DNA of 64,000 nucleotides from Polytrichum commune. Taxonomy: Eukaryota > Streptophyta > Polytrichopsida > Polytrichales > Polytrichaceae. The stretch lies in NCBI GenBank assembly GCA_950295325.1, contig OX485803.1, positions 45,151,554 through 45,215,553 on the forward strand, read 5' to 3'. The notes under the pieces are model-generated. The model was not told the origin of the DNA, searched no databases, and was given only the letters and a program-made list of their open reading frames with translations. The position numbers were made by a program, and so were the translations under genes. Below are positions 29,874 to 40,559 of the stretch, piece after piece (positions within the stretch are counted from its first letter, which is position 1; every line of letters starts with the position of its first letter).

Positions 29874-29902
29874 AGTCACAAAATACCCAATCTGTTGTAG
29901 TG
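29874..29902 (-). repeat. CACTA right terminal inverted repeat
   Basis: 29 bp ending CTGTTGTAGTG, the perfect inverse of the left end. It is followed by the GTT target duplication. Confidence 0.95.
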
Positions 29903-29905
29903 GTT

Positions 29906-30124
29906 AGAGGTTGTAGAAACAACTGGACAACTAAAGGTGGAACAAGAGGTGTCTTTGTACTATTTTGTTTTTTCACTGTCCTAGCATCTAGGGTTGATCC
30001 TACCCCGTCCTTGGTTGATTTTCTCCTCCCAAGAAATGTCTGTCCTGTCAAAGGGCCCAGGGGGTGGGATCTGCAACCTCGCCCGCATATTTTCAAGAGT
30101 TACATCCCGCACCCTAAACCTTTC
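29906..30124. other. Interior of outer element, right of CACTA insertion
   Basis: Continuation of the Mutator-like interior interrupted at GTT. It has a minus-strand open frame (ending 29863) without recognisable similarity. Confidence 0.45.
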
Positions 30125-30394
30125 TTATGCACCAGCTTTCAAGCACGTATTGGTGTCCTTGTGGACGATTGTACCTGCATGAATTTCCAGATCTGAAACT
30201 AAACCATATCCGTCCTGTAGATCTTCCGTGGCCTCCTCTATAACAAAATCAAATCCTTCTTCGAAAGAGACACATTTCCTTCCCAAATCCACAATGTCCA
30301 CCTCCATGGCGATTGACTAGGACAACGTCGATCAAAGTTACAACTCTTCCAAATCCTAAACTAGCAATGCAATAGCCTTTCCCCAACTTCCTCA

Positions 30395-30982
30395 CTCGCT
30401 TCGAAGCTGTCTAGTGGCGTGAGCAAGGAAAAATGACAGAAGAATGACAGAAGAATTTCTAGATCTGAAATTAAACCCTGTCCGTCCTGTACATCTTCCG
30501 TGGCCTCCTCTATTACAAAATCAAACCCTTCTTCAAAAGAGACACATTTCCCTCCCAGATCCACAATGTCCACCTCCATGGCGGGCGACTAAGACAACAT
30601 CAATCGACGTTACAACTCTTCCAAACCCTAAAATAGCAATGCAACAACCTTTCCCCAACTTCCTCACTCGCTCCGGAGCTGTCTAGTGGCGTGAGCAAGG
30701 AAGAATGACGGAGCTCGGGTTCGGTGTGGGGTAGTGGTGGAGACGGATATGACGGATGGACAGACGGGTGGACAGCTGGACAGACGCGTGGACAGCTGGA
30801 CAGGCGGAAAGCCGCGTCGGGCAGGACGGAGGACACGGGCAAGAAGGCCAATTCGGGCAGGTAAGATGGGTTAGGACGGGAGGACGGGTCGGGACGGGAG
30901 GACAGGAACGGGCTGCCCGAGCATGAACGCTGCCCGCGGGAGGCGTCCTACAAACGCTCGTAGCACTAAAATATGGAGATCC
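30395..30982 (-). repeat. Right long terminal inverted repeat of outer element
   Basis: Reverse complement of the left terminal repeat, with a contracted 18-bp array. Just inside it (30125-30390) is a second, nearly full copy of the inner repeat segment containing the MEVDIVDLG frame (minus strand, 30307-30125). The left side keeps only a truncated version of that second copy. Confidence 0.85.
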
Positions 30983-30991
30983 CAAATACTA
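30983..30991 (+). repeat. Target site duplication, outer element, right
   Basis: CAAATACTA immediately follows the right terminal repeat. It is identical to 12851-12859. Confidence 0.9.
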
Positions 30992-31064
30992 CTCTCCCTT
31001 TTCAAGGATGGACACTATAGTGACACACTATACAAGTTCCTAGCTAGCCACTAGTGCCTTGAAG

Positions 31065-31243
31065 ATACCGGACATGGTATCCCCCCAAAGGGCTTTGAGG
31101 TACCCATACAACAAGGTCCAAGGACCCCCCACCATAGTTGGGTGGACTAAGGTGGTGAGCACCACGCCGGCATGGGGAATAGAACCCACAACCTCCTCAT
31201 TGGGGGCCATGAGCCCTAACCACCAAGCCAAGGCCCATGGTGC
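31065..31243 (-). mobile_element. tRNA-derived SINE
   Basis: On the minus strand the head reads GGGCCTTGGCTTGGTGGTTA. It contains an A-box-like TGGCTTGGTGG (31230-31220) and a B-box GGTTCTATTCC (31186-31176) about 34 bases apart, the pol III promoter layout of tRNA genes. The rest does not fold as a tRNA, so a SINE is preferred. It lies just outside the outer transposon. Confidence 0.75.
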
Positions 31244-32396
31244 CTCTATATATATGTATATAAGTTTCATTCATTCTATGAGACCTTCGCCGTTCCTTGA
31301 GCAATGAGGATGAGAACAAACGTCATAGTATGAGTAACCAACATCGATGATACAACAAAACTTATCATAACCCTATGACAACGCTAATACCCTGGGGTAT
31401 GGCCACGGATGTCCTACAAACAGACATTTTATTCACTCCGGCCCCTAGTCGGGACCGGAGTTCTTCTTCTTCTTTTGTGTGACTTGTCATTCATTAAAAG
31501 CCTTGAACATCGATGAACAATTTCAAGTCCATTGGAATGCACCCCAGGTGAATGGGGTCTACTAGGGCACGTGGGCATTATTTGGTCACTTTTCTTAATC
31601 GAACACATGTATTTCAGTAGTATATGGGAATGCTCGTAGTAAAAAATGGACACCAATAAAGACACATGTTATGATGCCATTGGACTATGTTGTTCAAGCT
31701 TAGACACAAATATAGGTGCAATAAGTAGTTAACTTCTACATGACATAGGGGTTCAAACTGCGACATACATAAACAATTTCTACAAGTTGTCTTGAAATCA
31801 TAGTTTTCATATTTGGGGGCTAGAAAGTCTACCTAATATTAACACAGACATATGAAGTGTAATACAAACATAACTGAAGTATAATATTAACATATGGTCA
31901 TGTTATGACATCGAGGATCAAAATACTAAGTATTTCTTTGCATCCAAAGGCACTTGTAGTGTGTATTTGAGCCTAAATCTTCAATAACATTGAGGTATAC
32001 AAAGTCTACTTGAAGAATGATTAATTTTAAGTTCGAAGCATCCATAGTCAACCATGTCCGTCGAACCGCTCACTAGGGTACATGTAATGCCAACATGGAT
32101 AATATATGTATTTTTTTAGGCAAACGGAGTTAAGGTTTATGTGGTGCAACTTGTGATTGATTACCCTTGTGAGAGTTTTGACAATTGTCGTGGCCAATAA
32201 TTAGCATTCAGATGAGTGGTTATGAGTTAACCAGTAGATTGACTGTGTAATCTAGTAACTTTACAACTTCAAAATTTGTAGCAATCTCCATATTCATGAT
32301 TTTTTAAATAACAAAATTGCATTCTCCTTAGAATATGTTTCTCTTTGGAATAAATTAATTCCCTATTACTCCTCCTCCAAAGGAGTAGTAGTTTCA
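31244..32396. other. Intergenic with repeat family R1 (minus copy at about 31900-32396)
   Basis: No gene. From about 31900 it is the reverse-complement relative of 39600-40030 and 60740-61710. Shared words are CCGCTCACTAGGGTACATGTAATGCCAAC, given here in pieces CCGCTCACTAGGGTAC and ATGCCAACATGG, and a later GAGTAGTAGTTTC/CTCCTCCAAAGG edge. Confidence 0.55.
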
Positions 32397-32769
32397 ACCC
32401 CTTTTGAATTGGAGGCCGGCCTCAACTACACATTATAATAAGATTATAATGAGGGCCAATTTTCCCATATGTAAAGGCCTTAGGGCCAAGAAGCTGGGCC
32501 GATTCAATAAATCTATCATAATCCAACGGATCTAGGATAATCTAGCATAGAGCCGTTCATATTTCCACATAATCCAATGAATATGGTTCGCTTAAAAAAT
32601 TATATTTTGTTAAAGAAAGTTTTTTTATATTGAAATTTGACATTGGCCTTCCAATTCGGGTGCACCCAATTCAATGAGCTTGGGCCGTGTCAAACCATGC
32701 ATTTTTTGATTAAAAAACTCATACCACCAAATCGGCCCAACGTCTAGGTGTAAAGGGGTTGGGGCCAAT
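32397..32769 (+). repeat. Second copy of the 9.2-kb MITE interior (5' end lost)
   Basis: Same orientation and high similarity to about 9260-9600: GGAGGCCGGCCTCAACTACA and CATAGAGCCGTTCATATTTC. The left terminal repeat GCTTTACACC is missing. The right side leads into the tandem array. Confidence 0.75.
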
Positions 32770-33305
32770 TTTAGCCTTTTGACCAATCACAAGTGAGGAT
32801 TTCAAGCCTCTTACACAACGAAGTGGCCCAACCTCTGGGTGTAAAGGGGTTGGGGCTGATTTTAGCCTTTTGACCAATCACAAGTGAGGATTTCAAGCCT
32901 CTTACACAACGAAATGGGCCAACCTCTGGGTGTAAAGGGGTTGGGGACGATTTTAGCCTTTTGACCAATGACAAGTGAGGATTTCAAGCCTCTTACACAA
33001 CGAAGTGGCCCAACCTCTGGGTGTAAAGGGGTTGGGGCCGATTTTAGCCTTTTGATCAATCACAAGTGAGGATTTCAAGCCTCTTACACAACGAAATGGC
33101 CCAGCCTCTCGGTGTAAAGGGGTTGGGGCCGATTTTAGCCTTTTGACCAATGACAAGTGAGGATTTCAAGCCTCTTACACAACGAAGTGGCCCAACCTCT
33201 GGGTGTAAAGGGGTTGGGGCCGATTTTAGCCTTTTGACCAATGACAAGTGAGGATTTCAAGCCTCTTACACAACGAAATGACCCAACCTCTAGGTGTAAA
33301 GTGGC
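32770..33305 (+). repeat. 91-bp tandem array (about 6 copies)
   Basis: The unit contains ACAAGTGAGGATTTCAAGCC and GGTGTAAAGGGGTTGGGGCC. Unit starts at 32788, 32879, 32970, 33061, 33152 and 33243 are exactly 91 bp apart. Copies differ by a few substitutions. It ends in CTCTAGGTGTAAAG, the MITE terminus, so the array arose by expansion of the 3' part of the MITE family. The periodic open frames in it are artefacts. Confidence 0.95.
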
Positions 33306-33329
33306 GCTTGACTTGCACTCATGTTGTAA

Positions 33330-33600
33330 TGGGAGTTTCGTTCAGTGATCGGGAAGATTTTTGGACATAATCGGTTGAGATCCTAGTGTTTACAAGTCCA
33401 ACCGGTTACATGTTGACATCCTCCGGTTTTCCTTCATTAAATTGGGGCTCATTCTATAAATTCCTCTAAAATGATCGGTAATTTTCGTGCAGTCTCGAAC
33501 TTCAACCGGTTGGTTATTTCTCAAACTCAACCGGTTCATTTGTAACTAAGCTTAACTGCCGGTTCTCCCCGATCATTTGGTTTCGTCCCAGTTTTGATAT
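33330..33600 (+). repeat. AACCGGTT-rich repeat family, copy 1
   Basis: Shares with 41770-41990 (inverted) and 63640-63835 (direct) the words GGTTGAGATCCTAGTG, CATGTTGACATCCT, GATCGGTAAT and ACTTCAACCGGTT. The block ends near GATCATTTGG. It is about 250 bp and non-coding, and resembles a non-autonomous element. Confidence 0.75.
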
Positions 33601-34725
33601 TTTATAATAATAAGATTGTGAAGCCTCTGTCCACTTGTCGATCATGCCAAAAATAAAACGTGGACCGGGGACCCACAAACTACGTGGCTGGGTGTTGGTG
33701 AGGTGGGGGACTCTGGTGTCTCTCTGCGACGGCCCTTGAAGCAGACCGCCATCGCCATGGCCATTTCGTCTCCTTAGACCCTCGGAGACTTACTCGCCAT
33801 TCCGTCCTTCACTTCTTCGCCTCTAGTTACAATACATCTGCTTCCTTGACCAATCCGTCTCCAACTTGGTAGCGTTTGAGCTTCTCACGGGCGAAATTGG
33901 CTCAGGACCGGGGGCGGTGTTTATGAATTAGGGTTTTGCAGAAGCGATGATGAGTTAGGAGCAACTCTGCGGGACGGGGGGCAACAAATCCTGCGCCTTG
34001 ACTCGTTTAAGGGCGTTAAAATGGAAATTACTAGTAAGTGCTGCACGGATTAAATTGGATTGGATTGGTGTTGGTATTGCTTTGGTTTTTGGTTTAGGTC
34101 TGTTGTTGAGAGGTCAATTGCGAAGCCTGACGATGATGCTGCGGTAGGGTTTTGTTTGCGGCAGGTATGATGGATTCGAGAGTTGAATTGATCGATTCTA
34201 TTATTGCACAGTTGTTAGTTTGCATTGCTTGTATTGATGTTTGTTGCCATGAAGCTGGGATGGGTCATGCACACATAGGAGGGGGTCTTGAAATGCTAGA
34301 ATATGAAGAGAGGATGATGTCAGCAATGTATTATGCATTGGCAGTGAGCATTTTGCAGTGGGATTCGCCAAGAGTATATCCCATGTAGGGATTTGTTTGC
34401 GATTTGGTCTATGTTCACAATCTGCAAGAATTATTACAGCACATCACATTCTTAGGGTTGTATTATCTTATATTCTGGGAATCAGTGGTTTAGTCGGAAT
34501 TCTATGGTTTGAACCACATGCTGCGATGAAGAACATAGCATACTGAACAGTTACCAAAATTTCCATTATTTTTCCTATGCTGGACTTTTTAAACTGAAGC
34601 GTAGTGTTTATGGGCAAATAGGTTTGTCTTGGGCAGTGTTCATTTATTCACCCTCTAACTTGGAGGATACTTCTCAGGAGAGAGTTGAACTTTTGTGTCG
34701 AGTTTTCGAAAGAAACTGATACACG
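33601..34725 (+). promoter_or_regulatory. Promoter and leader region of the F-box/PP2 gene
   Basis: GC content rises at 33660-34000 and the text looks like a plant leader (CTCTGCGACGGCCCTTGAAG, ACTTCTTCGCCTCTAG). A leader intron before the ATG at 34726 is likely but I cannot fix its sites. No upstream coding exon is required, because the F-box protein is complete from 34726. Confidence 0.4.
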
Positions 34726-36823
34726 ATGACAGCTAAAGGATCACTGGAGAAGTTGTCAGAGGCATTCTCTGCAGCAAATGACAGCGAGGCGAACAGTTCA
34801 AGAAGTCTCATGCACATTGAGAAAAAACAGAAGGACGAGGAGATGGCAAGGTACGATGAGGCGACCAACATGGATGCAGAGGACAATGGATATGAAGGAG
34901 ATGGAAAAATGCTCATTGATTTACCTAACGCACTCGTTGCTCTCATCAGTTCATATTTGAGTCCTATAGACATAGCCAGAAACACTTGTGTCTGCAAAAA
35001 ATATAAAGACATTTTTGACTCTGATCTGGTGTGGGAACAAGTGGTGCCTTCGTCCTCTGCTGTGGTTATGGGATGTGCAGCAAGTGGCTCACGCAAATTT
35101 GCATCCAAGAAGAAGACCTTTGAGTTTCTCTGCAATCCATTGTTGCTAAAATCTGGCACCCAGGTAAGAGTCACATTTCTCTCCATGGGATTTTGGTTTT
35201 TGGTTCTCCTGTTGGTTTCGAGCACATGAAATCGAACAAGAAACTCAGTAATGCAGTTGCTACCAAATGGGGGCAGCCTTAGTCCCATCACATAAATCAC
35301 AATGCTGCTATTGAACTTTGTGGGCCAAGCACCTTGTGAATCACTTCCAAGGGTTGTGAGATTTTAATTTTGCCATCAAATATCTTGATCTATTTATGGA
35401 CCTCTGGCAGTAGTTTTAAGAATTTTGTCAGTAGAAGGCCATGGAGAGAAGGGTGTCTGATGTATTCGTGAAACTTGGATTCAGTATGTTTATCCAAATA
35501 TTACTGCTTAGCTGCACATGCCACAGTAGTAAATTCTGGAAGTAAAGACTGCTCATGGTGTGTTTGTAAATGGCCCCACAAAAGCTTTGAAATTCAAAAA
35601 GTACTTGACTTGTGCAGGGGTATTGGTTGGATCGAAGCACAGGAGGGGTTTGTTACAGTTTGGCAGCACGGGGTCTTCGAGTTGTCTGGGGTGATGATGA
35701 TCGGTATTGGTCATGGGTGGCTCGTCAAGGCTCAAGGTTGTTGCTTACTACCAGACATGAGAATCAATGTTTGTTAGTAAGGTCACCAGCATACAAACAT
35801 CATGTTAACTCGCACTGAATTCTCACTGTATATCACTTCACTGCTCCTTGGCATATCTTGACATGACAGTCTCTTTGGAAATCCTCCCAGGGTGCATCAC
35901 CCAGCAATGATCACTCAATGAAATTGTGGTACTGCATTGTATTTGGTTTTTGTAAACAGTCACCCTCTTCCTTACTCTGGCTGTCATGGATGTAGAGTTA
36001 GTCAACCTTATCATATCTCTCCCTCGATAATCTTAGGATACAGTTTACTTCTTATTCGTAATGAGTTACTAATACTTCAGGTTGGAAGTGATTCGGCCCC
36101 TTCTCTTTTCTTTTTGTTTTTGTTTCCATATCTCCTGGTTTGAACTATGATATGAATTCTTTCTTGTAGCCATTAACATAGAAGATTTTTGGGGAACGGT
36201 GCAGGTGGCCAGAAGTGGCTTATTTGGAAGAGGTGTGCTGGTTTCATGTGACAGGGGACATGACATGTTTACTTCCTCCAGGTTCATATACTTTATCATG
36301 GCGCCTCCAGTATGATGGGAGTCAGAGGCATAGCGGTTGGGCAAGTGTACCCACAGAATTCACTTTGTCATTGAGTGACGGATCCCAATCAACGACCAGT
36401 CATCGCTATTTGGATCATCAACGCGAGATTGCTGCACTGCAGAATGAACTTGTAGACCTCACACCAGTTCGAATGGTTGATGACTGGTTGGAGTATGATG
36501 CTGGTGAAATCACTGTCGAGAATGAGGAGAAGCAAATTAAATTGAAGTTTGGAATGATGGAGATCCATAGTGGACAGTGGAAGAGCGGGGTTGCTTTGGA
36601 TGGTATAGTGTTGCGTCCGACCTCCATAGCTTTGTCCACTGGCCGGAAAGTTACTGTTGAAGAGCTTGGAAACAGCTCTGTGGAAACTGAAAGGTCTACT
36701 GTCGTAGGAATGCGTCCTTCAAGGCGACAAATGGGGGGCCGAGGTCTATACCGGGCTTTAAGGAGAGGCTTAGTAAGAGTTGTTCGTGGTGACCCACAGC
36801 CCGAAGATGCTGGTAAGAACTAA
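34726..36823 (+). CDS. F-box protein with phloem protein 2 (PP2) lectin-like domain
   Basis: Probable substrate receptor of an SCF ubiquitin ligase. Exons 34726-35163, 35618-35736 and 36205-36823 join in phase (391 residues). Residues 1-60 are low-complexity and acidic. The F-box follows at about 63-105 (MLIDLPNALVALISSYLSPI then NTCVCKKYKDIFDSDLVWEQ), then KKTFEFLC. Across the exon 1/2 junction comes the PP2 signature GYWLDRSTGGVCYSLAARGL then VVWGDDDRYWSWV. Exon 3 begins RWPEVAYLEEVCWFHVTG and holds the sugar-binding-like beta region ending near WKSGVALDGIVLRPTSIAL. The Arg-rich tail of about 50 residues is unusual. A splice donor (G/GTAAGA) sits at 36813 just before the stop; use of it with an acceptor at 38074 would give the alternative tail LAGVLNLESPREGQ, also in phase. 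Identity as a PP2-A-type F-box protein is firm. Confidence 0.92.
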
Positions 36824-36902
36824 GTGGATCCAGCTGCTACCATGGTTTGAGTAATCTGGTACCACTATTAGCCTTCTTTTGGAATATGGCTACACTTGTC
36901 AA

Positions 36903-37205
36903 ACTTTTCTCTAGCTTGTGTTATTTTAGGAGGTGAAGCAAGCATGCCAGGAAGTTTGAAGTGAGGTGGAAAATTGTGTAGGATAGACAATTTTACAGAA
37001 TTTTGGTGTAGAGAAGAGGAAACTTCTCAACACTAGTAATAGGCTCTTTTGGACCCCTTCACTGTCAGTGTTGTCATACAATTTCTCTAGCTTGTATTTC
37101 TTCAGGAGATGAAGTAAGAAAGTCAGGAAATTCCACGTGAAGTAGAACTTTTGTAGGACAGACATTCTCAGAATTGTGGTCTAGAGAAGATGAAACATCT
37201 TAACA
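36903..37205 (+). repeat. 176-bp tandem duplication downstream of the F-box gene
   Basis: Two diverged copies begin with CTCTAGCTTG at 36909 and 37085 and end near AGAGAAGA(G/T)GAAAC. They lie in the likely 3'UTR or just beyond the stop. Confidence 0.85.
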
Positions 37206-39590
37206 GTGGGCAAACTTGAAGACTGACTTCATATCACAATTTTGTGAGCTGGCTATTCTGGGCTGCTACAAAATGTTTCATATCTGTGTGTGAAGTGACA
37301 TACAACTTCTTGGAAGATGTCAATTACTCCCATGAGTGTCACTGAAGTCCTTATATAAACCGACCCACAGTATATCTGAACTGACACTATAATAGGTGGA
37401 TTTTGTCTAGTAGTTGTGGAGCTCAGGTAGATGGATTCTCACAAATTTGGAGGCAGGTTCACTTTTGTATATATGAAGGGTCAAATGGTGGCAGGTGCAC
37501 TAATTTGGCCCAATTTCCTTCAAGAATTTGTTGCTCAACCTTGTGCTATTAAAATATTTTTTTTCCTTTGGATTCTCCTTAGGAGTTGCTCTAGTACACC
37601 TAACTCTCCACACTACATGCAGATCTGTAGGTTTTAATGAGTTGACATGTGAGGCTTTTCCTTATTCTATACTGGCCTAAGTAGGATGTTGCCCTTTGAC
37701 CAGTGCTCCTGGAATAAAAGGCTTCCACCAACTGGTTCTTCTTTGCAAAGTATGTAACTTGACAAAGGATTGGAACTGAAATTGAAGAGATATGTGTCAA
37801 TTATCATTCAGAATTGTTTTTGGGCAGTAGGTGTCATTCTCCCGGATTTTGAGTTTCATCATTGCGTTATGCTTATAGGTGTTCAAAATTGTTGAACCTC
37901 TGTTAAATGTGATCAGTGTTTGAGGCTGTCATATGCAAAGTTTGGTTTTGTTTCTGGTCATGTTGTGCCTACTGGGTGGGAGCCTGAATTCGTTTTGCCA
38001 TGCAATCAAACATGACAACATATTTTTGTGGTGCAATTTCGTCCTTCTCATCCTGCTGCGATGTCATTTGATAGGGCTGGCAGGGGTGCTGAATCTGGAA
38101 AGTCCGCGTGAAGGCCAGTAGAATGCGTATTGGTCATGGTGAGCAATTTCGTGTCGGGAACCTCATTATTTGAAACAGAGAAATGTTTGAATGGTTCCCT
38201 TTGCATGCCTTAGTGCATGTCATTGTGTCACTCTTAACATGCATCACTATCAGAATAAGATACCTCTCATGTTTATAAATATTGGGAAATACTGAGAACA
38301 ATAAGTTACTGTGGCTAAAGACAACTTGAGAAGCTCATCTGGATTCTCTGAAAGTACTCTGTGTCTTGTGTCTCTGGGTCATATGTTACACATGGGTTTC
38401 TCTTTTATATTTCTGATTTGAGTCGTACTGAATCTGCTCTGCACATAGAGAGCACTTTGTAACTATGAAGTGCAAGATAAATGAAGCTAATTCGGTTAGC
38501 TTCCTTAATTAGACACCTATTTTTGGCTCCTAATTGGCAATATAGTTGCTCTAATTGAGTGGGTGAGTTATACATGGTGATTTAGCCACTGCCTCGATAA
38601 TATTTGGGTTGGGTTAGTTGCGTTCGCTAAAGTCAAACTACACCCATCATCCTTCATAATTAGGAGTGCTATCCACCGAGGTATGACATGCTTGATTTGT
38701 GTCCGTGAGGTGGCAAATTAGGAGGTGGCATATGGCTGTGAGGTGCCAACCAACTTGTATTGTGGGTACTCTAAACTGGATTCATTAAATTATTCTATAA
38801 AGTCAATTCAACAACATTTTATCTTACATGCGACCACTTTAGAGACATGACACAACCATTACTGACATTAAACTTGGCTTTTATTGGCAAACGACCCATG
38901 CAGAATCTGCTAATGATGTTGTCCACTTACACAACATTGAATGATAGAAGAGTTCCCTCTATAACATTGGATTGGGAAGTAGAGAAACTTTGATTATGGA
39001 ACTTAGATCAACACCTTCCGCAACTTTGATTTCAGCGATTTCTAATTCTTTGGTCTTGATTCACAATTGCTAACATGCTCAAGCTTCTAATGCTTGAATC
39101 CATTGGTTGGACGATTTTAGCTGGAGGTGTCCACATTAGCCTCGTCTACCTCACATTCAAAGTTGATTTTGTGATGTTTCGATAGTCTCAAGAATTGTTT
39201 AGTTGCAGATTCTTTGCATGCTGAAAGATGGTAGTGGGCGCTTGACACGGATTGTTTCAAATGCATAACAGTATCTAAAACATTTTATGATACAAACACC
39301 TATTTTGGCACTATGATTGATACAAGTGTGTCTATAAAGTGAACAAAAATTGATAATTTAGTTAATTGGTATAAAAGAAGCAAAGTTGTCATTTTGGACT
39401 AACCATTTTGTGATCTCTTATATAACCATGATGGAAACTATACATCATTTAGTCACGTGTATAACTATGTCCGTATTTGAGGCATATCCTAGGTTACACT
39501 AATGGTCAATAACTTCACCATTAGTGTCATCTCATCACACGTGATGTTCAAGTGTGTTGACTTAATATCTTGGCATTAGTATGTATAGTA
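37206..39590. other. Downstream of F-box gene; no separate gene seen
   Basis: Probably 3' flanking DNA. The only possible exon is 38075-38121 (GGCTGGCAGG...CAGTAG), in phase with the alternative donor at 36813. Beyond 38500 the DNA turns AT rich and I recognise nothing. Confidence 0.4.
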
Positions 39591-40030
39591 GTGTTAAGAG
39601 GTGTAAGGTTGAGGCATCTAGAACTGATAAAATAAGAGAGTTTGCATCTCTTAAGGAGGAGGAGCAATGGGGGTTAACTTTACTTGCAAAGAGAAACAAA
39701 TTTTAAGGATTTAAATTATTTATTTATTTTAATATAATAATTAAGAATGAACACGCACACACACACACGCAATTTCTTGTAAAAACTTTCATGCATATGG
39801 AAATTAAAAAAAATTTAAAGTGGTACATTTTATTGGAACATATAGTCAACCTATAGGTTAACCCTTAACCGTTCATCTAAATACTAAGTCTTGGTTGCAA
39901 TAGTTGTCAAAACCCTTCTAAGGGTAATCAATCATAAGCCACCACCACATAAACCTTAACTTTGTTATCCATGTTGGCATTACAGGTACCCTAGTGAGCG
40001 GTTAAATGGAATTGGTTGAGTGTGGATGCC
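39591..40030 (+). repeat. Repeat family R1, plus copy
   Basis: Begins near AAGGTTGAGGCATCTAGAAC. It contains AGAGAAACAAATTTTAAGG and ends with CACATAAACCTTAACTTTGT, GTTGGCATTACAGGTACCC and TAGTGAGCGGTTAAATGGA. The same order is seen at 60740-61710. No coding. Confidence 0.65.
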
Positions 40031-40559
40031 TTGACTTTATGCATGTGTCCCACAATGGTCTACAAGTTTGAATTAAAGTGTATTGTACACAAATGGAACT
40101 TGGCAATAGTATGTTCAAGAATATCTTCCTCTTGCATACCAAAATGTAAGTACATGACACTTGCCATTGATATCCTCAATAATATCTTCCCCTTGCATAC
40201 TAAATCGCAAAACTATCATCTCAAGTATCCCAATGTGGGCCAAAGTGCTACACTTAATGTCAATAATATATCACTTTAAAAAATTACTTATGTTTACAAC
40301 TAGAGAATGTGACACTTGTAGACTTCTAGGCATTTAGATTGTTCGCCAATAGTGTGCATGACACTGAATACCATAAATGGTTTAGAGGCCTTTCTTCTCA
40401 ATGATTTGCATGATCTCATAAAATCAAGAACTACTTGACCTCACTTTGACAATTGTTGACAACACGAATGCTCATATGAGTTCACCCACTTACAAGAAGT
40501 GTTTGAGATAGGCCTATCCACCTCATACATGGTTCATCAAGAAAATAAAATAAAGGGGG

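Larger units (their letters stand above)
14437..29902. mobile_element. En/Spm (CACTA) DNA transposon, 15.5 kb, three gene units
   Basis: Both ends begin CACTACAACAGATTGGGTAT. The inverted repeat is 29/29 identical (14437-14465 and 29874-29902) and flanked by GTT (14434-14436 and 29903-29905), the 3-bp duplication expected of CACTA elements. Inside are tnp2 and an N-terminal-plus-SET unit on the minus strand, and a seven-exon accessory gene on the plus strand, diverging from about 20.4-23.6 kb. AGTCAT/ATGACT motifs occupy subterminal DNA and almost all introns. Perfect termini imply recent insertion, yet each gene has one disabling change. Confidence 0.95.
12860..30982. mobile_element. Mutator-like (MULE-type) element, non-autonomous, host of the CACTA insertion
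   Basis: Long terminal inverted repeats (about 12860-13535 and 30395-30982) begin GGATCTCC on both sides. They are flanked by a perfect 9-bp direct repeat, CAAATACTA, at 12851-12859 and 30983-30991. A 9-bp duplication with inverted repeats of hundreds of bases is the signature of Mutator superfamily elements. Subtracting the 15.5-kb CACTA insertion leaves about 2.66 kb, with only about 1.4 kb between the repeats. No transposase is recognisable there, so this is a non-autonomous element. A short frame starting MEVDIVDLGGKCV recurs three times inside the repeats and may be captured host sequence. Confidence 0.85.

Noticed and set aside
14437-29902. Long terminal repeat retrotransposon or Helitron
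   Set aside because: Short perfect inverted termini, a 3-bp target duplication and tnp2 genes are diagnostic of CACTA. No reverse transcriptase or Rep/helicase was found.
31065-31243. Functional tRNA gene
   Set aside because: A and B boxes are present but no acceptor stem or anticodon arm can be folded. A SINE fits better.
32770-33305. Overlapping minus-strand protein frames repeating SLVKRLKSAPTPLHPEVG
   Set aside because: They arise from the 91-bp tandem unit (not a multiple of three, so frames rotate) and have no independent support.
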